A stretch of 64,000 nt of DNA from Paracoccus sp. S3-43 (GCF_029027965.1 NZ_CP119082.1:1654001-1718000); one strand, 5' to 3'. Positions 45,979 through 55,380 are shown, numbered from the stretch's first letter. Notes: a model not told the origin generated them from the sequence alone. Program-made: numbers and translations.

Positions 45979-47574
45979 TCAGACCATCATTTCCTTGGTC
46001 GCCGTCAGCCGCAATTCGGGATGGTCGCGGGCCACGCGGTCGATGTCCCATTGCAGCCGGGTCAGATAGACCATGTCGCCATCGTGATCCTGGGCGATAT
46101 GGCCCTTGTTGGCGTTCACGAAGGCCTCCACCTTCTCCTTCGGCCCGGCGACCCAGCGGGCCGAGGTGAACTGCGAGGACTCGAAGCGGACCGGGATCCC
46201 GTATTCGATCTCGATCCGGCTGGCCAGAACCTCGAATTGCAGGGCGCCCACGACGCCGACGATGAAGCCCGACCCGATCATCGGCTTGAAGACCTTGGCG
46301 GCGCCCTCCTCGGCGAATTGCATCAGCGCCTTTTCCAGATGCTTGGCCTTCATCGGATCGGTGGCCCGCACGGTTTGCAGCAGTTCCGGCGCGAAGGACG
46401 GGATGCCGGTGAAGCGCAGCGCCTCGCCCTCGGTCAGGGCGTCGCCGATGCGAAGCTGGCCGTGGTTCGGGATGCCGATGATGTCGCCCGCCCAGGCCTC
46501 GTCGGCCAGTTCGCGGTCGGCGGCCAGGAACAGCACCGGGTTCGTCACCGCCATCGGCTTTTTCGTGCGCACATGGGTCAGCTTCATGCCGCGTTCGAAA
46601 TGGCCCGACGCCAGGCGCACGAAAGCCACCCGGTCGCGATGCTTCGGATCCATGTTGGCCTGGACCTTGAAGACAAAGCCCGTCACCGCCTTCTCCTCGG
46701 GCGCGATCTCGCGCTCGGCGGTATTCTGCGGCTGCGGCGCGGGGCCGTATTCGCTGATCCCCTTCATCAGTTCCTGCACGCCGAAGCTGTTGATGGCGCT
46801 GCCGAACCAGATCGGCGTCATGTGCCCTTCAAGAAAGGATTTGCGGTCGAAGGCGGGCAGCAGTTCGCGCGCCATTTCGACCTCTTCCCGCAGCTTTTCC
46901 AGCAGGTCGGCGGGAACGTGATCGGCCAGCCTGGGATCGTCCAGCCCTTCCATCTTGACCGATTCCGCCACCTTGTTGCGGTCGGCGCGGTCCATCAGCT
47001 CCAGCCGGTCGTGCAGCATGTCATAGCAGCCGATGAACTCGCGCCCGACGCCGATGGGCCAGCTTGCCGGGGCCACGTCGATAGCCAGGTTTTCCTGGAT
47101 TTCGTCGATGATCTCGAAGGTGTCGCGGGATTCGCGGTCCATCTTGTTGCAGAAGGTCAGGATCGGCAGGTCGCGCAACCGGCAGACCTCGAACAGCTTG
47201 CGGGTCTGGGATTCGACGCCCTTGGCGCCGTCGATCACCATGATCGCCGCGTCCACGGCGGTCAGCGTGCGATAGGTATCCTCGGAAAAATCGCTGTGGC
47301 CCGGCGTATCGACCAGGTTGAAACGATGGCCGTCGAAGTCGAAGGACATGGCCGATGCGCTGACCGAGATCCCCCGCTCCTGCTCCATCTTCATGAAGTC
47401 CGACCGGGTGCGCCGCGCCTCGCCCTTGGCGCGCACCTGCCCCGCCATCTGGATCGCACCGCCATAGAGCAGGAACTTTTCGGTCAGCGTGGTCTTGCCC
47501 GCATCGGGATGCGAGATGATCGCGAAGGTCCGGCGGCGGGCGATTTCGGGCGGCAGGTCGAGGCGGTTTGTCAT
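45979..47574 (-). CDS. prfC: Peptide chain release factor 3
   Basis: RF3, 531 aa, GTPase that removes RF1/RF2 after termination. G1 SHPDAGKTTLTEK, G2 region QERGISVSAS, G3 DTPGHSDFS, G4 NKMDR, then the beta-barrel and EF-G-like C-terminal domains. The ATG at 47574 gives the usual N-terminus; the frame is open to 47610. Length equals E. coli (529). Followed within 5 nt by the MerR promoter. Confidence 0.96.
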   Translation of the reverse strand: MTNRLDLPPEIARRRTFAIISHPDAGKTTLTEKFLLYGGAIQMAGQVRAKGEARRTRSDFMKMEQERGISVSASAMSFDFDGHRFNLVDTPGHSDFSEDTYRTLTAVDAAIMVIDGAKGVESQTRKLFEVCRLRDLPILTFCNKMDRESRDTFEIIDEIQENLAIDVAPASWPIGVGREFIGCYDMLHDRLELMDRADRNKVAESVKMEGLDDPRLADHVPADLLEKLREEVEMARELLPAFDRKSFLEGHMTPIWFGSAINSFGVQELMKGISEYGPAPQPQNTAEREIAPEEKAVTGFVFKVQANMDPKHRDRVAFVRLASGHFERGMKLTHVRTKKPMAVTNPVLFLAADRELADEAWAGDIIGIPNHGQLRIGDALTEGEALRFTGIPSFAPELLQTVRATDPMKAKHLEKALMQFAEEGAAKVFKPMIGSGFIVGVVGALQFEVLASRIEIEYGIPVRFESSQFTSARWVAGPKEKVEAFVNANKGHIAQDHDGDMVYLTRLQWDIDRVARDHPELRLTATKEMMV

Positions 47575-47615
47575 GGCGCGGGCTGTAGCGCGCAGAACGC
47601 GGAAGCGCAATCATG

Positions 47616-47648
47616 CGGTGTGGTGTGGTGTGGGATGGTGTGGTGTGG
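47616..47648. repeat. (GGTGT)n microsatellite
   Basis: About six GGTGT pentamers with one interruption (GGGATGG in the middle). Just beyond the 3' end of tRNA-Thr and 5' of prfC on the same strand. Confidence 0.85.
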
Positions 47649-47652
47649 AAGA

Positions 47653-47727
47653 TGGTGCTGCGAGAGAGGATTGAACTCTCGACCTCACCCTTACCAAGGG
47701 TGTGCTCTACCACTGAGCTACCGCAGC
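47653..47727 (-). tRNA. tRNA-Thr (GGT)
   Basis: A 75-nt cloverleaf including an encoded CCA (47653-47655). Acceptor GCTGCGG pairs with TCGCAGC with a G-U at the end; D-arm TAGCTCAGTGGTAGAGC; anticodon arm CACCC-TTGGTAA-GGGTG with anticodon GGT; T-arm GAGAG-TTCAATC-CTCTC. Reads Thr ACC/ACU. Confidence 0.96.
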
Positions 47728-47850
47728 GCCGTGAGGGGGCGTTTAGACAAAGCGGATGCGTGACGCAAGGGGGGTCGGCGGAAAAATCGGGCGGCCTGCC
47801 GACGCGGGCTTTGCTGGACTGTTGGCGCGGCGGGCGGTAACAGGTTTCGG

Positions 47851-48015
47851 ATGAATGACCGCCCGGACGACAAGAAGAAACAGGACAGCCGCGAGGATCG
47901 GCTGCGCGCCGCCCTGCGCGCCAACCTGCAACGGCGCAAGGCGCAGGCGCGCGCGCGCGCGGCGCAGGACGATGGCGGGCGGCAGGACAGCGACACAGGC
48001 AAGGACGACGCTTAG
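47851..48015 (+). CDS. Small charged protein upstream of murA
   Basis: A 54-aa frame (MNDRPDDKKKQDSREDRLRA and on) ending TAG one base before the murA ATG. It is helix-prone, extremely charged (Arg, Lys, Asp, Gln), with a middle ALRANLQRRKAQARARAAQ stretch. Similar short charged proteins stand upstream of murA in other Rhodobacteraceae by my recollection; no function is known. The tight spacing to murA and full-length open frame support a real gene. Confidence 0.65.
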   Translation: MNDRPDDKKKQDSREDRLRAALRANLQRRKAQARARAAQDDGGRQDSDTGKDDA

Positions 48016-49287
48016 ATGGACCAGATCATCGTTCGCGGGAACGGCCCGCTTTCGGGGGAAATCCCCATCGCGGGCGCCAAGAACGCCTGCCTGACGCTGA
48101 TGCCCGCGACGCTGCTGACCGACCAGCCGCTGACGTTGACCAATGCGCCGCGCCTGTCGGACATCCGCACCATGACCGCCCTGCTGCAAAGCCTGGGGGC
48201 CGAGGTCGCCAGCCTCCAGGACGGCCAGGTGCTGGCGCTGTCCAGCCATGCCCTGACCAGCCACCGCGCCGATTACGACATCGTGCGCAAGATGCGCGCC
48301 TCGATCCTGGTGCTGGGGCCGATGCTGGCGCGCGACGGGCGGGCCGAGGTCTCGCTGCCCGGCGGCTGCGCCATCGGCGCGCGTCCGGTGGACCTGCATC
48401 TGAAGGCGTTCGAGGCGATGGGCGCGGAACTGGATCTGCGCGACGGCTATGTCCATGCCACGGCGCCCTCGGGCGGGCTGCGGGGCGCGGTCGTGGATTT
48501 CCCCCTGGTCTCGGTCGGCGCGACGGAAAACGCGCTGATGGCCGCCACCCTGGCGCGCGGGACCACGGTCCTGAACAACGCCGCGCGCGAACCCGAGATC
48601 GTCGATCTGGCCCGCTGCCTCCGCGCCATGGGCGCCCAGATCGAGGGCGAGGGCACGGGCACCATCAGCGTCCAGGGCGTCGACGCCCTGCACGGCGCGA
48701 CCCACCCCGTCGTCACCGACCGGATCGAGCTGGGAACCTATATGCTGGCGCCCGCCCTCTGCGGGGGCGAAATCGAGTGCCTGGGCGGCCGGATCGAGCT
48801 TCTGTCGGCCTTTTGCGACAAGCTGGACGAGGCCGGGATCAGCGTCGCCGAAACGGCGCGCGGGCTGAAGGTCGGCCGCAAGAACGGCGGCATCCGCGCC
48901 GTCAATGTCACGACCGAGCCGTTCCCCGGCTTCCCGACCGACCTGCAAGCCCAGTTCATGGCCCTGATGTGCCTGGCCGAAGGCACCAGCGTTCTGGAGG
49001 AGACGATCTTCGAGAACCGCTTCATGCACGCCCCGGAACTGACCCGCATGGGCGCCCGGATCGAGGTGCACGGCGGCCATGCCACCGTCACCGGCGTCGA
49101 ACGGCTGCGCGGCGCTCCGGTGATGGCGACCGACCTGCGCGCCTCGGTCAGCCTGATCCTGGCGGGTCTTGCTGCCGAGGGGCAGACCACGGTCAGCCGC
49201 GTCTATCACCTGGATCGCGGCTATGAACATGTGGTGCGCAAGCTGCGCGGCGTCGGCGCCCATATCGAACGCGTGACAAAGGAGTAA
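48016..49287 (+). CDS. murA: UDP-N-acetylglucosamine 1-carboxyvinyltransferase
   Basis: MurA, 423 aa, first committed step of peptidoglycan synthesis (PEP to UDP-GlcNAc). Catalytic Lys22 (GAKNACL) and the fosfomycin-target Cys118 ([13 protein letters not shown]) are present, so native fosfomycin-type inactivation is possible. [20 protein letters not shown] is the conserved C-terminal part. Starts right at the end of the 54-aa gene; DUF2948 gene follows by 3 nt. Confidence 0.97.
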   Translation: MDQIIVRGNGPLSGEIPIAGAKNACLTLMPATLLTDQPLTLTNAPRLSDIRTMTALLQSLGAEVASLQDGQVLALSSHALTSHRADYDIVRKMRASILVLGPMLARDGRAEVSLPGGCAIGARPVDLHLKAFEAMGAELDLRDGYVHATAPSGGLRGAVVDFPLVSVGATENALMAATLARGTTVLNNAAREPEIVDLARCLRAMGAQIEGEGTGTISVQGVDALHGATHPVVTDRIELGTYMLAPALCGGEIECLGGRIELLSAFCDKLDEAGISVAETARGLKVGRKNGGIRAVNVTTEPFPGFPTDLQAQFMALMCLAEGTSVLEETIFENRFMHAPELTRMGARIEVHGGHATVTGVERLRGAPVMATDLRASVSLILAGLAAEGQTTVSRVYHLDRGYEHVVRKLRGVGAHIERVTKE

Positions 49288-49290
49288 GCC

Positions 49291-49782
49291 ATGCCCGCCG
49301 ATTCCCGGATTGCCGATGCCCGCTTCGCCGATGCCGATCCCGCGCCCCTGGCGCTCATGGCCGAGGATGAACAGGATCTGCGCATCCTGTCGGCGCTGTT
49401 GCAGGATGCGGTGCTGCCGGCCTCGGAAATGTCCTATGACCGGCGGGGGCGGTCGCTGGCGCTGCTGCTGAACCGGTTCCGCTGGGAGGATGCCGATCAG
49501 GCGGCGGCCGAGGGGCGGGATTACGAACGGGTGCGGTCGGTCCTGCTGATCCGCGACGTGCAGCGGGTGCTGTCGGACGGGATCGGCCGCGACGGCGACA
49601 CCGTCCTGGAGCTGCTGGCGTTGGTCTGGCAGCCGGGGCAGGATGGGACCGGGCGGCTGTTGCTGGAATTCGCGGGCGACGGCACCCTGGCGACCGAGGT
49701 GGAATGCATCAATGTCGAGCTGCGCGACGTGACCCGCCCCTATCGCGCGGTTTCCGGCAAGGCGCCCGCCCATCCTGACTGA
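49291..49782 (+). CDS. DUF2948 family protein
   Basis: A 163-aa protein of the alphaproteobacterial DUF2948 family: LALMAEDEQDLRILSALLQDAVLPASEMSYDRRGRSLALLLNRFRWEDAD is the recognisable core. No signal peptide or helix. Function unknown; location between murA and hisD is conserved in the class. The GGAG overlapping the murA stop is its ribosome site. Confidence 0.85.
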   Translation: MPADSRIADARFADADPAPLALMAEDEQDLRILSALLQDAVLPASEMSYDRRGRSLALLLNRFRWEDADQAAAEGRDYERVRSVLLIRDVQRVLSDGIGRDGDTVLELLALVWQPGQDGTGRLLLEFAGDGTLATEVECINVELRDVTRPYRAVSGKAPAHPD

Positions 49783-49867
49783 ATGGCCCGACTGAACGGC
49801 CCGACGCCGTCCGCTTGAAGCGGGGCGCGACTTGCGGCTAACAAGACGTGATTGCAGGGGACAGATC

Positions 49868-51181
49868 ATGCCGGTCACGTTGAACACATCCGATTCCGAT
49901 TTCGAATCGCGCTTTGGCGACATGCTGTCGGCCAAGCGCGAGGATTCGACCGATGTGAACGACACAGTGGCCGCGATCATTGCGGATGTGCGGCAGCGCG
50001 GTGACGCGGCCCTGTGCGACCTGACCCGCCGCTTCGACCGGCTGGACCTGACCCCCGACCGGCTGCGCTTCTCGCCCGAGGAGATCGCGGCCGAGATCCA
50101 CCGCGTCGCCCCCGAGGATCGCGCGGCCCTGACCCTGGCGGCCGAGCGCATCCGCGCCTATCACGCCCGGCAGATGCCCGAGGATGCCAGCTGGACCGAT
50201 CCCGAAGGCGCGACCCTGGGCTGGCGGTGGACGCCGGTATCGGCGGCGGGCCTCTATGTGCCGGGCGGCCAGGCGGCCTATCCGTCGTCGGTGCTGATGA
50301 ACGCCATCCCGGCGCGGGTCGCGGGGGTGGAACGGCTGGTGATCTGCGTGCCGACGCCCGACGGGCATATCAACCCGCTGGTCCTGCTGGCCGCGCAGCT
50401 GTCGGGCGTGGCCGAGATCTATCGCATCGGCGGCGCGCAGGCGATTGCCGCCATGGCCTATGGCACGGACAGCATCGTGCCGGTGGACAAGATCACCGGC
50501 CCCGGCAACGCCTATGTGGCGGCGGCCAAGCGGCAGGTCTTCGGCCGCGTGGGCATCGACATGATCGCCGGCCCGTCCGAGGTTCTGGTGATCGCCGAAG
50601 GCGACCAGCACCCTGACTGGCTGGCGCTCGACCTGCTGGCCCAGGCCGAACATGATGCCGACGCGCAGTCGATCCTGATCACCACCGATCCCGCCCTGGG
50701 CCATGCGGTCGCGGGCGCGGTGGACCGGATCCTGCCCACCCTGCCCCGCGCCCGGATCGCCGGGGCAAGCTGGCGCGATTACGGCACCATCATCATCGTG
50801 CGCGACCTGGATGAGGCCGCCGCCCTGTCGAATCGCATCGCCCCCGAACATCTGGAACTGTGCGTGGACGATCCCGAGGGACTGGCCGCGAAATGCGTCC
50901 ATGCGGGCGCGATCTTCCTGGGACCGCACACGCCCGAGGCGGTGGGCGATTACATCAGCGGTCCGAACCACGTCCTGCCCACCGCGCGGTCGGCGCGGTT
51001 TTCGTCCGGCCTGTCGGTGATGGACTTTCTGAAACGCACGACGATGGCCCGGCTGACGCCCGGCGCGCTGAATGCGATCGGCCATGCCGCCATGCGGCTG
51101 GCCGCCGCCGAGGGCTTGCAGGCCCATGGCGAATCCATCCGGCTGCGTCTGGAACGGCTGAACGAAAGGGCGCCCGAATGA
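49868..51181 (+). CDS. hisD: Histidinol dehydrogenase
   Basis: HisD, 437 aa, oxidises histidinol to histidine with 2 NAD+ (last two steps). GLYVPGGQAAYPSSVLMNAIPA, IGGAQAIAAMAYGT, DKITGPGNAYVAAAKRQVFG, the GPSEVLVIA segment and Zn-binding EHDADAQS and EHLELC are all intact. The ATG at 49868 matches the family N-terminus. It overlaps the UPF0262 gene by 4 nt (ATGA). The rest of the his pathway is elsewhere. Confidence 0.97.
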   Translation: MPVTLNTSDSDFESRFGDMLSAKREDSTDVNDTVAAIIADVRQRGDAALCDLTRRFDRLDLTPDRLRFSPEEIAAEIHRVAPEDRAALTLAAERIRAYHARQMPEDASWTDPEGATLGWRWTPVSAAGLYVPGGQAAYPSSVLMNAIPARVAGVERLVICVPTPDGHINPLVLLAAQLSGVAEIYRIGGAQAIAAMAYGTDSIVPVDKITGPGNAYVAAAKRQVFGRVGIDMIAGPSEVLVIAEGDQHPDWLALDLLAQAEHDADAQSILITTDPALGHAVAGAVDRILPTLPRARIAGASWRDYGTIIIVRDLDEAAALSNRIAPEHLELCVDDPEGLAAKCVHAGAIFLGPHTPEAVGDYISGPNHVLPTARSARFSSGLSVMDFLKRTTMARLTPGALNAIGHAAMRLAAAEGLQAHGESIRLRLERLNERAPE

Positions 51182-51657
51182 CCCGGATCATCCAGATTCA
51201 GATCGACGATTCCCAGGCCCTCCCCGCGACCCCGGAACTGGAGCAGGAGCGCCGTGTCGCCATCTTCGACCTGATCGAGGACAACAGCTTCGCCGTTCCC
51301 GGCCGCGACGGCCAGCCCGCGCCGCAAGGCCCGTTCCGGGTGGACCTGTGCATCCGCGAACGCCGCCTGGTCTTCGACGTGACGGCCGAACAGGGCGACA
51401 AGGTGGCCGAATTCCACCTGTCGCTTGGCCCGTTCCGGCAGGTGGTCAAGGACTATTTCCAGATCTGCCAAAGCTATTTCGAGGCCGTGAAGCGCCTGCC
51501 CCCCGCCCAGATCGAGGCGATCGACATGGCCCGGCGCGGCATCCATAACGAAGGCGCGCGCACCCTTCAGGAACGGCTGGAGGGCAAAGCCGAACTGGAC
51601 ATCGACACCGCCCGGCGCCTGTTCACCCTGATCTGCGCCCTGGTGCCGCAAGGCTGA
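51178..51657 (+). CDS. UPF0262 family protein
   Basis: A 159-aa UPF0262 protein, a family limited mostly to alphaproteobacteria. VAIFDLIEDNSF, VDLCIRERRLVFDV, FHLSLGPFRQVVKDYFQICQSYFEA and IDMARRGIHNEGA are the family blocks. Cytosolic, function unknown. Coupled to hisD by ATGA and 2 nt from the phosphatase gene. Confidence 0.9.
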   Translation: MTRIIQIQIDDSQALPATPELEQERRVAIFDLIEDNSFAVPGRDGQPAPQGPFRVDLCIRERRLVFDVTAEQGDKVAEFHLSLGPFRQVVKDYFQICQSYFEAVKRLPPAQIEAIDMARRGIHNEGARTLQERLEGKAELDIDTARRLFTLICALVPQG

Positions 51658-51659
51658 CG

Positions 51660-52136
51660 ATGGCGCGGAACACGATCCCCGCCTCGGTCCTGTTCTGTTG
51701 CGACCATAATTCCATCCGCTCGCCCATCGCCGAAGGAATGATGAAGAAATTCTATGGCCGCGCCGCCTATGTCCAGTCGGCGGGGGTCAAGAACGACATG
51801 GAGGTGGACGGCTTCGCCATCGCCGTCTGCGACGAGATCGGCGTCAGGATCGAAAACCACCGCAGCCGTTCCTTTGACGAGATGAAGGACTGGGGCGACG
51901 ACCTGGGCGGGTTCGACCTGATCGTGGCGCTGTCGCCCGCCAGCCAGCGTCAGGCCTTGGAACTGACCCGCGTCTTCCACCTGGACGTGGAATACTGGCC
52001 GATCATGGATCCGACCGGCCTGGCCGAGGGACGAGACGCCAAGCTGGCCGCCTATCGCCAGACCCGCGACCAGATCCAGGCCCGGATGGTCGAGCGGTTC
52101 GGCCCGCCGATCCTGACCGACGACACGGCGTCCTGA
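51660..52136 (+). CDS. Low-molecular-weight phosphatase family protein
   Basis: A 158-aa LMW-PTP-like protein. The P-loop CX5R is at Cys14-Arg20 (FCCDHNSIRS), unusual in having a second Cys just before and His-Asn inside the loop; the general acid may be Asp in WPIMDPT. It ends the hisD-UPF0262 unit. Protein-tyrosine or arginine phosphatase or arsenate-reductase-like activity cannot be chosen from sequence; infA, which usually follows in this class, is absent. Confidence 0.85.
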   Translation: MARNTIPASVLFCCDHNSIRSPIAEGMMKKFYGRAAYVQSAGVKNDMEVDGFAIAVCDEIGVRIENHRSRSFDEMKDWGDDLGGFDLIVALSPASQRQALELTRVFHLDVEYWPIMDPTGLAEGRDAKLAAYRQTRDQIQARMVERFGPPILTDDTAS

Positions 52137-52150
52137 CGGCGGCGGGATCG

Positions 52151-52186
52151 AAAAAAGCCGCGCCGGCCCGGCAAGGGCGGCGCGGC
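52151..52186 (-). terminator. DUF1127 gene terminator
   Basis: An 8-bp GC stem (52157-52164 with 52179-52186) is followed on the minus strand by six T. It ends the DUF1127 transcript. Confidence 0.8.
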
Positions 52187-52212
52187 AGTGTGGCCATCGC
52201 GATGGGGTAGGA

Positions 52213-52440
52213 TCAGCGACGCCAATTGGCAGGCACGTCCCAGATCGGGCGGGCGATCTCGGCCGCGACCTGATCGCGGGTCAGGCCGATGTCGCGCAGC
52301 TGATCGTCGCTCAGAGAGGCGAGATCGAGGCGCGACCGGCGCAGGGTCAGCAGGGTCATGATACGCTTGCCCAGTGACGGGCGCGGTGAAAGGCCGTGCC
52401 CGGCAACACGGGGAAGCGAAGCGGCTGTCTTGAGGGACAT
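52213..52440 (-). CDS. DUF1127 domain small protein
   Basis: A 75-aa basic protein with a DUF1127 (YjiS-like) domain: LRRSRLDLASLSDDQLRDIGLTRDQVAAE. Proteins of this type bind RNA or affect phosphate/carbon metabolism in alphaproteobacteria; no specific role is assigned here. Divergent from a LysR gene, with an inverted repeat between them. Confidence 0.85.
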   Translation of the reverse strand: MSLKTAASLPRVAGHGLSPRPSLGKRIMTLLTLRRSRLDLASLSDDQLRDIGLTRDQVAAEIARPIWDVPANWRR

Positions 52441-52460
52441 CGTTCGTCTCCGATGATGGA

Positions 52461-52483
52461 TTGCATCACGGGATGTGATGCAA
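52461..52483. promoter_or_regulatory. TTGCATCAC inverted repeat
   Basis: Perfect 9-bp inverted repeat (52461-52469 with 52475-52483, 5-bp spacer) in the DUF1127/LysR divergent region. Another TTGCATCA half-site is at 52557-52564, just before the LysR start, and the palindrome ATTGATCAAT is at 52505-52514. Likely regulator sites, by inference for the adjacent LysR. Confidence 0.5.
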
Positions 52484-52577
52484 GGTTGCCTTTGAATTTC
52501 CGTGATTGATCAATAGCCCCCGATTTCGTATCTTTGAAACGAATGTTTTTGATCGCTTGCATCAGGGGAATCGAACG

Positions 52578-53444
52578 ATGCGCAACCTTGATATCGCCAC
52601 CCTGCGTTCGCTTCTGGCGGTGGCCGAATATGGCGCCGTCACGCGGGCGGCCGAATCGCTGAACATGACGCAAAGCGCCTTGTCCATGCAGATCAAGCGC
52701 CTGGACGACCTGTTCGGCGAGGCGATGCTGCAAAAGCAGGGACGCGGCGTGGTGCTGACCGATTTCGCCACCGAACTGCTGATCGAGGCGCGCAAGCTGG
52801 TGGCGCTGAATGACGCCATCCTGTCCCGCTTCACCGGCCTGCGGCCCGAGGCGCGGCTGCGGGTCGGCCTGACCAGCGACTGGCTGTTCACCAAGGTCGC
52901 CCAGGCGGTCCGCGCCTTTCGGCAGGCCAACCCTCGGATCGAACTGATCATCAACGACGGCCGCAGCAAGGATCTGCGCCAGCAGATGAAGCGGGGCGAA
53001 CATGACGTGATCCTGACGACGGAATTCGAATCGCCGCCGGGCGCGATCCATCTGTCCAAGATCGATCTGGCCTGGTTCGGCGCCATCGGCGGCACGGCCT
53101 GGACGCAGCGTCCGCTTCCCCTGGCGAATTCGCCGCATTGCGCATATTATCCGGTCGGCCTGGCGGCGCTGGAGCGGGCGGGCATCGAATGGGTCCAGGG
53201 GGTCGCGGATGGCGGCAGCGACACCTGGCGGGTCACGGCGGCCGCCGATCTGGGCGTGACGATCCTGCCGCGCGGCATCGCCCAGGCGGGGCTGGAGCCT
53301 TTGGACCATGGCGGCGGGTTGCCGCCGTTGCCGCCGACATGGCTGAACGTCTATGTCGCCGACGGCCCGGCCCGGCGCGAGGCGGCCGAGTTCGCGGGCT
53401 ATCTTCGACGCGCCGTCTGCGAAGTGGCCGCCATGGCGGCTTGA
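52578..53444 (+). CDS. LysR family transcriptional regulator
   Basis: A 288-aa LysR-type regulator. N-terminal HTH (IATLRSLLAVAEYGAVTRAAESLNMTQSALSMQIKRLDDLFGEAML) is canonical; the effector domain follows (LRVGLTSDW..). The ATG at 52578 has AGGGGA upstream. Divergent from the DUF1127 gene with TTGCATCA-type sites in between, so autoregulation and control of that gene are plausible. Effector unknown. Confidence 0.9.
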   Translation: MRNLDIATLRSLLAVAEYGAVTRAAESLNMTQSALSMQIKRLDDLFGEAMLQKQGRGVVLTDFATELLIEARKLVALNDAILSRFTGLRPEARLRVGLTSDWLFTKVAQAVRAFRQANPRIELIINDGRSKDLRQQMKRGEHDVILTTEFESPPGAIHLSKIDLAWFGAIGGTAWTQRPLPLANSPHCAYYPVGLAALERAGIEWVQGVADGGSDTWRVTAAADLGVTILPRGIAQAGLEPLDHGGGLPPLPPTWLNVYVADGPARREAAEFAGYLRRAVCEVAAMAA

Positions 53445-53531
53445 CGGCGGATCGGCCGCCGGACAGGGACCGGCCACTTGATCCCGCGGGCGAACTGGGA
53501 CAGAGAAGGCCGGTTCGCACAAGGAATGGCC

Positions 53532-54329
53532 ATGACCCGGATCGACGATACCTTTCAGCGATTGCAAGCTCTGGGGCGCAAGGCCTTCGTGACCTATATC
53601 ATGGCCTCGGATCCCGATGCGGACACCACGTTGCAGATCATGCGCGGCCTGCCCGGCGCCGGGGTGGACATCATCGAACTGGGGATGCCCTTCACCGACC
53701 CCATGGCTGACGGCCCGACGATCCAGGCGGCGGGCCAGCGCGCGCTGGCCGCAGGCGGCAGCGTCACGCGGACGCTGGAGATCCTGCGCGAATTCCGCAA
53801 GACCGACGACATCACGCCGGTGGTGCTGATGGGGTATTACAACCCGATCTATGCCCGGCGCGGCGGCGTCGATGCCTTCCTGTCCGAGGCCAAGGAGGCG
53901 GGCGTCGACGGCCTGATCGTCGTCGACCTGCCGCCCGAGGAAGACGAGGAGCTGTGCATCCCCGCCAACCGGGCCGGGCTGAACTTCATCCGCCTGGCGA
54001 CGCCCACGACCAATGACCGCCGCCTGCCCGCGGTGGTCAGGAACACCTCGGGCTTCGTCTATTATGTCAGCGTCACCGGCATCACCGGCGGCCCCGCCGC
54101 CAATGCCGCCGAGGTCGCCCCCGAGGTCGCGCGGATCCGCGCCGCCGCCAACCTGCCGGTGGTGGTGGGCTTCGGCATCTCGACCGCCGAGGCGGCGGAA
54201 CGGATCGCCGGCGTCGCCGATGGCTGCGTGGTGGGCAGCGCCATCGTCAGGAAGATCGGCGAAGGCCGCCCGGTGGCCGAGGTTCTGGACTTCGTGCGAG
54301 ATCTCGCCTCCGGGGCGCATCGCGGCTGA
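53532..54329 (+). CDS. trpA: Tryptophan synthase alpha chain
   Basis: TrpA, 265 aa, cleaves indole-3-glycerol phosphate. Catalytic Glu49 ([10 protein letters not shown]) and Asp60 (DPMADGP) are at the same numbers as in E. coli; [11 protein letters not shown] and [10 protein letters not shown] are conserved. The ATG at 53526 abuts AAGGA; the next ATG 53532 is better spaced. trpB and other trp genes are not in the window; the VOC gene overlaps by 1 nt (TGATG). Confidence 0.96.
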   Translation: MTRIDDTFQRLQALGRKAFVTYIMASDPDADTTLQIMRGLPGAGVDIIELGMPFTDPMADGPTIQAAGQRALAAGGSVTRTLEILREFRKTDDITPVVLMGYYNPIYARRGGVDAFLSEAKEAGVDGLIVVDLPPEEDEELCIPANRAGLNFIRLATPTTNDRRLPAVVRNTSGFVYYVSVTGITGGPAANAAEVAPEVARIRAAANLPVVVGFGISTAEAAERIAGVADGCVVGSAIVRKIGEGRPVAEVLDFVRDLASGAHRG

Positions 54330-54892
54330 TGCGGATACCGGGCTTCGATCACATCGCCATCGCCGCCCGGTCGCTGGAGGACGGCGCGGCCTGGCTTGCC
54401 GACCGGCTGGGCGCGGCCCCGGAACCCGGCGGCAAGCATCCGCTGATGGGCACCCATAACCTGCTGTTGTCGCTGGGACCGGGCGAATATCTGGAACTGA
54501 TCGCGGTCGATCCCGACGCGCCCGCCCCCGGCCGCCGCCGCTGGTTCGGGCTGGACGGCTTCGACGGCTCGCCGCGCCTGGCGGGCTGGGTCATGCGGCA
54601 ATCCCCGCTTGAGCCGATCCCCGGCATGACGGTCAGCCAGGCCAGCCGGGGCGATCTTCGCTGGCGGATCACCCTGCCGGACGCGGGCCAGATGCCGCAG
54701 GACGGCGCGCAGCCCATGCGGATCGACTGGGGCGGCGGCGCGCACCCCTCGGACCGCCTGCCCGACCGGGGTCTGCGCCTTGCCCGCCTGACGCTGCCGC
54801 TGGGGCGGATGCCGCTGGACGATCCGCGCATCGTTCCGGGCGCGGCCTTCGCCGCCATGATCGCCACCCCGGACGGCGAGGTCGCCTTGTGA
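54329..54892 (+). CDS. VOC/glyoxalase-like domain protein
   Basis: A 187-aa protein with a vicinal-oxygen-chelate-type domain (DHIAIAARSLEDGAAWLADRLGAAPEPGGKHPLMGTHNLLLSLGPGEYLELIAVDP). Metal ligands are plausible in D-H and E-L-I. Unknown substrate. It is coupled to trpA (TGATG) and to the following GNAT (GTGA). Confidence 0.8.
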   Translation: MRIPGFDHIAIAARSLEDGAAWLADRLGAAPEPGGKHPLMGTHNLLLSLGPGEYLELIAVDPDAPAPGRRRWFGLDGFDGSPRLAGWVMRQSPLEPIPGMTVSQASRGDLRWRITLPDAGQMPQDGAQPMRIDWGGGAHPSDRLPDRGLRLARLTLPLGRMPLDDPRIVPGAAFAAMIATPDGEVAL

Positions 54893-55380
54893 TCCGTCCC
54901 GCCCGGCCCGACGACGGTCCGGCCGTCGCCGCCATCTGGAACCCGATTATCCGCGACACCGCCATCACCTTCTGGCCGACCGAACGCAGCGAGGCCCAGA
55001 TCGCCGCGCTGATCCGCGACCGGCAGGCGGCGGGCCATCCCTTCATCGTCGCCGAGGACGCGGCGGGCCTGCGGGGCTTTGCGACCTACAGCCAGTTCCG
55101 CCACGGCGGCGGCTATGCCCGCAGCATGGAACACACGATCTATCTGGCGCCCGACGCGCGCGGCGGCGGAATCGGCGGGCGGCTGCTTGCGGCGCTGGAA
55201 GATCACGCCCGCGCCGCAGGACACCGGCTTTTGATCGGCGGCATCACCGCGTCAAACGAGGGATCGCTGCGGTTTCATGCGCGGGCGGGCTATGCCGAAT
55301 GGGGCCGGATTCCCTGCGCGGGGTGGAAATTCGGCAGCTTTCACGACCTTGTGCTGATGGGCAAGGATCTGGCGCGCTAG
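54889..55380 (+). CDS. GNAT acetyltransferase, PAT/phosphinothricin type
   Basis: A 163-aa GNAT of the phosphinothricin/methionine sulfoximine acetyltransferase type: IRPARPDDGPAVAAIWNPIIRDTAITF, GYARSMEHTIYLAPDARGGGIGGRLLAALEDHA and NEGSLRFHARAGY. Such enzymes often detoxify methionine derivatives. Starts with GTG overlapping the upstream stop. Confidence 0.85.
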   Translation: MIRPARPDDGPAVAAIWNPIIRDTAITFWPTERSEAQIAALIRDRQAAGHPFIVAEDAAGLRGFATYSQFRHGGGYARSMEHTIYLAPDARGGGIGGRLLAALEDHARAAGHRLLIGGITASNEGSLRFHARAGYAEWGRIPCAGWKFGSFHDLVLMGKDLAR

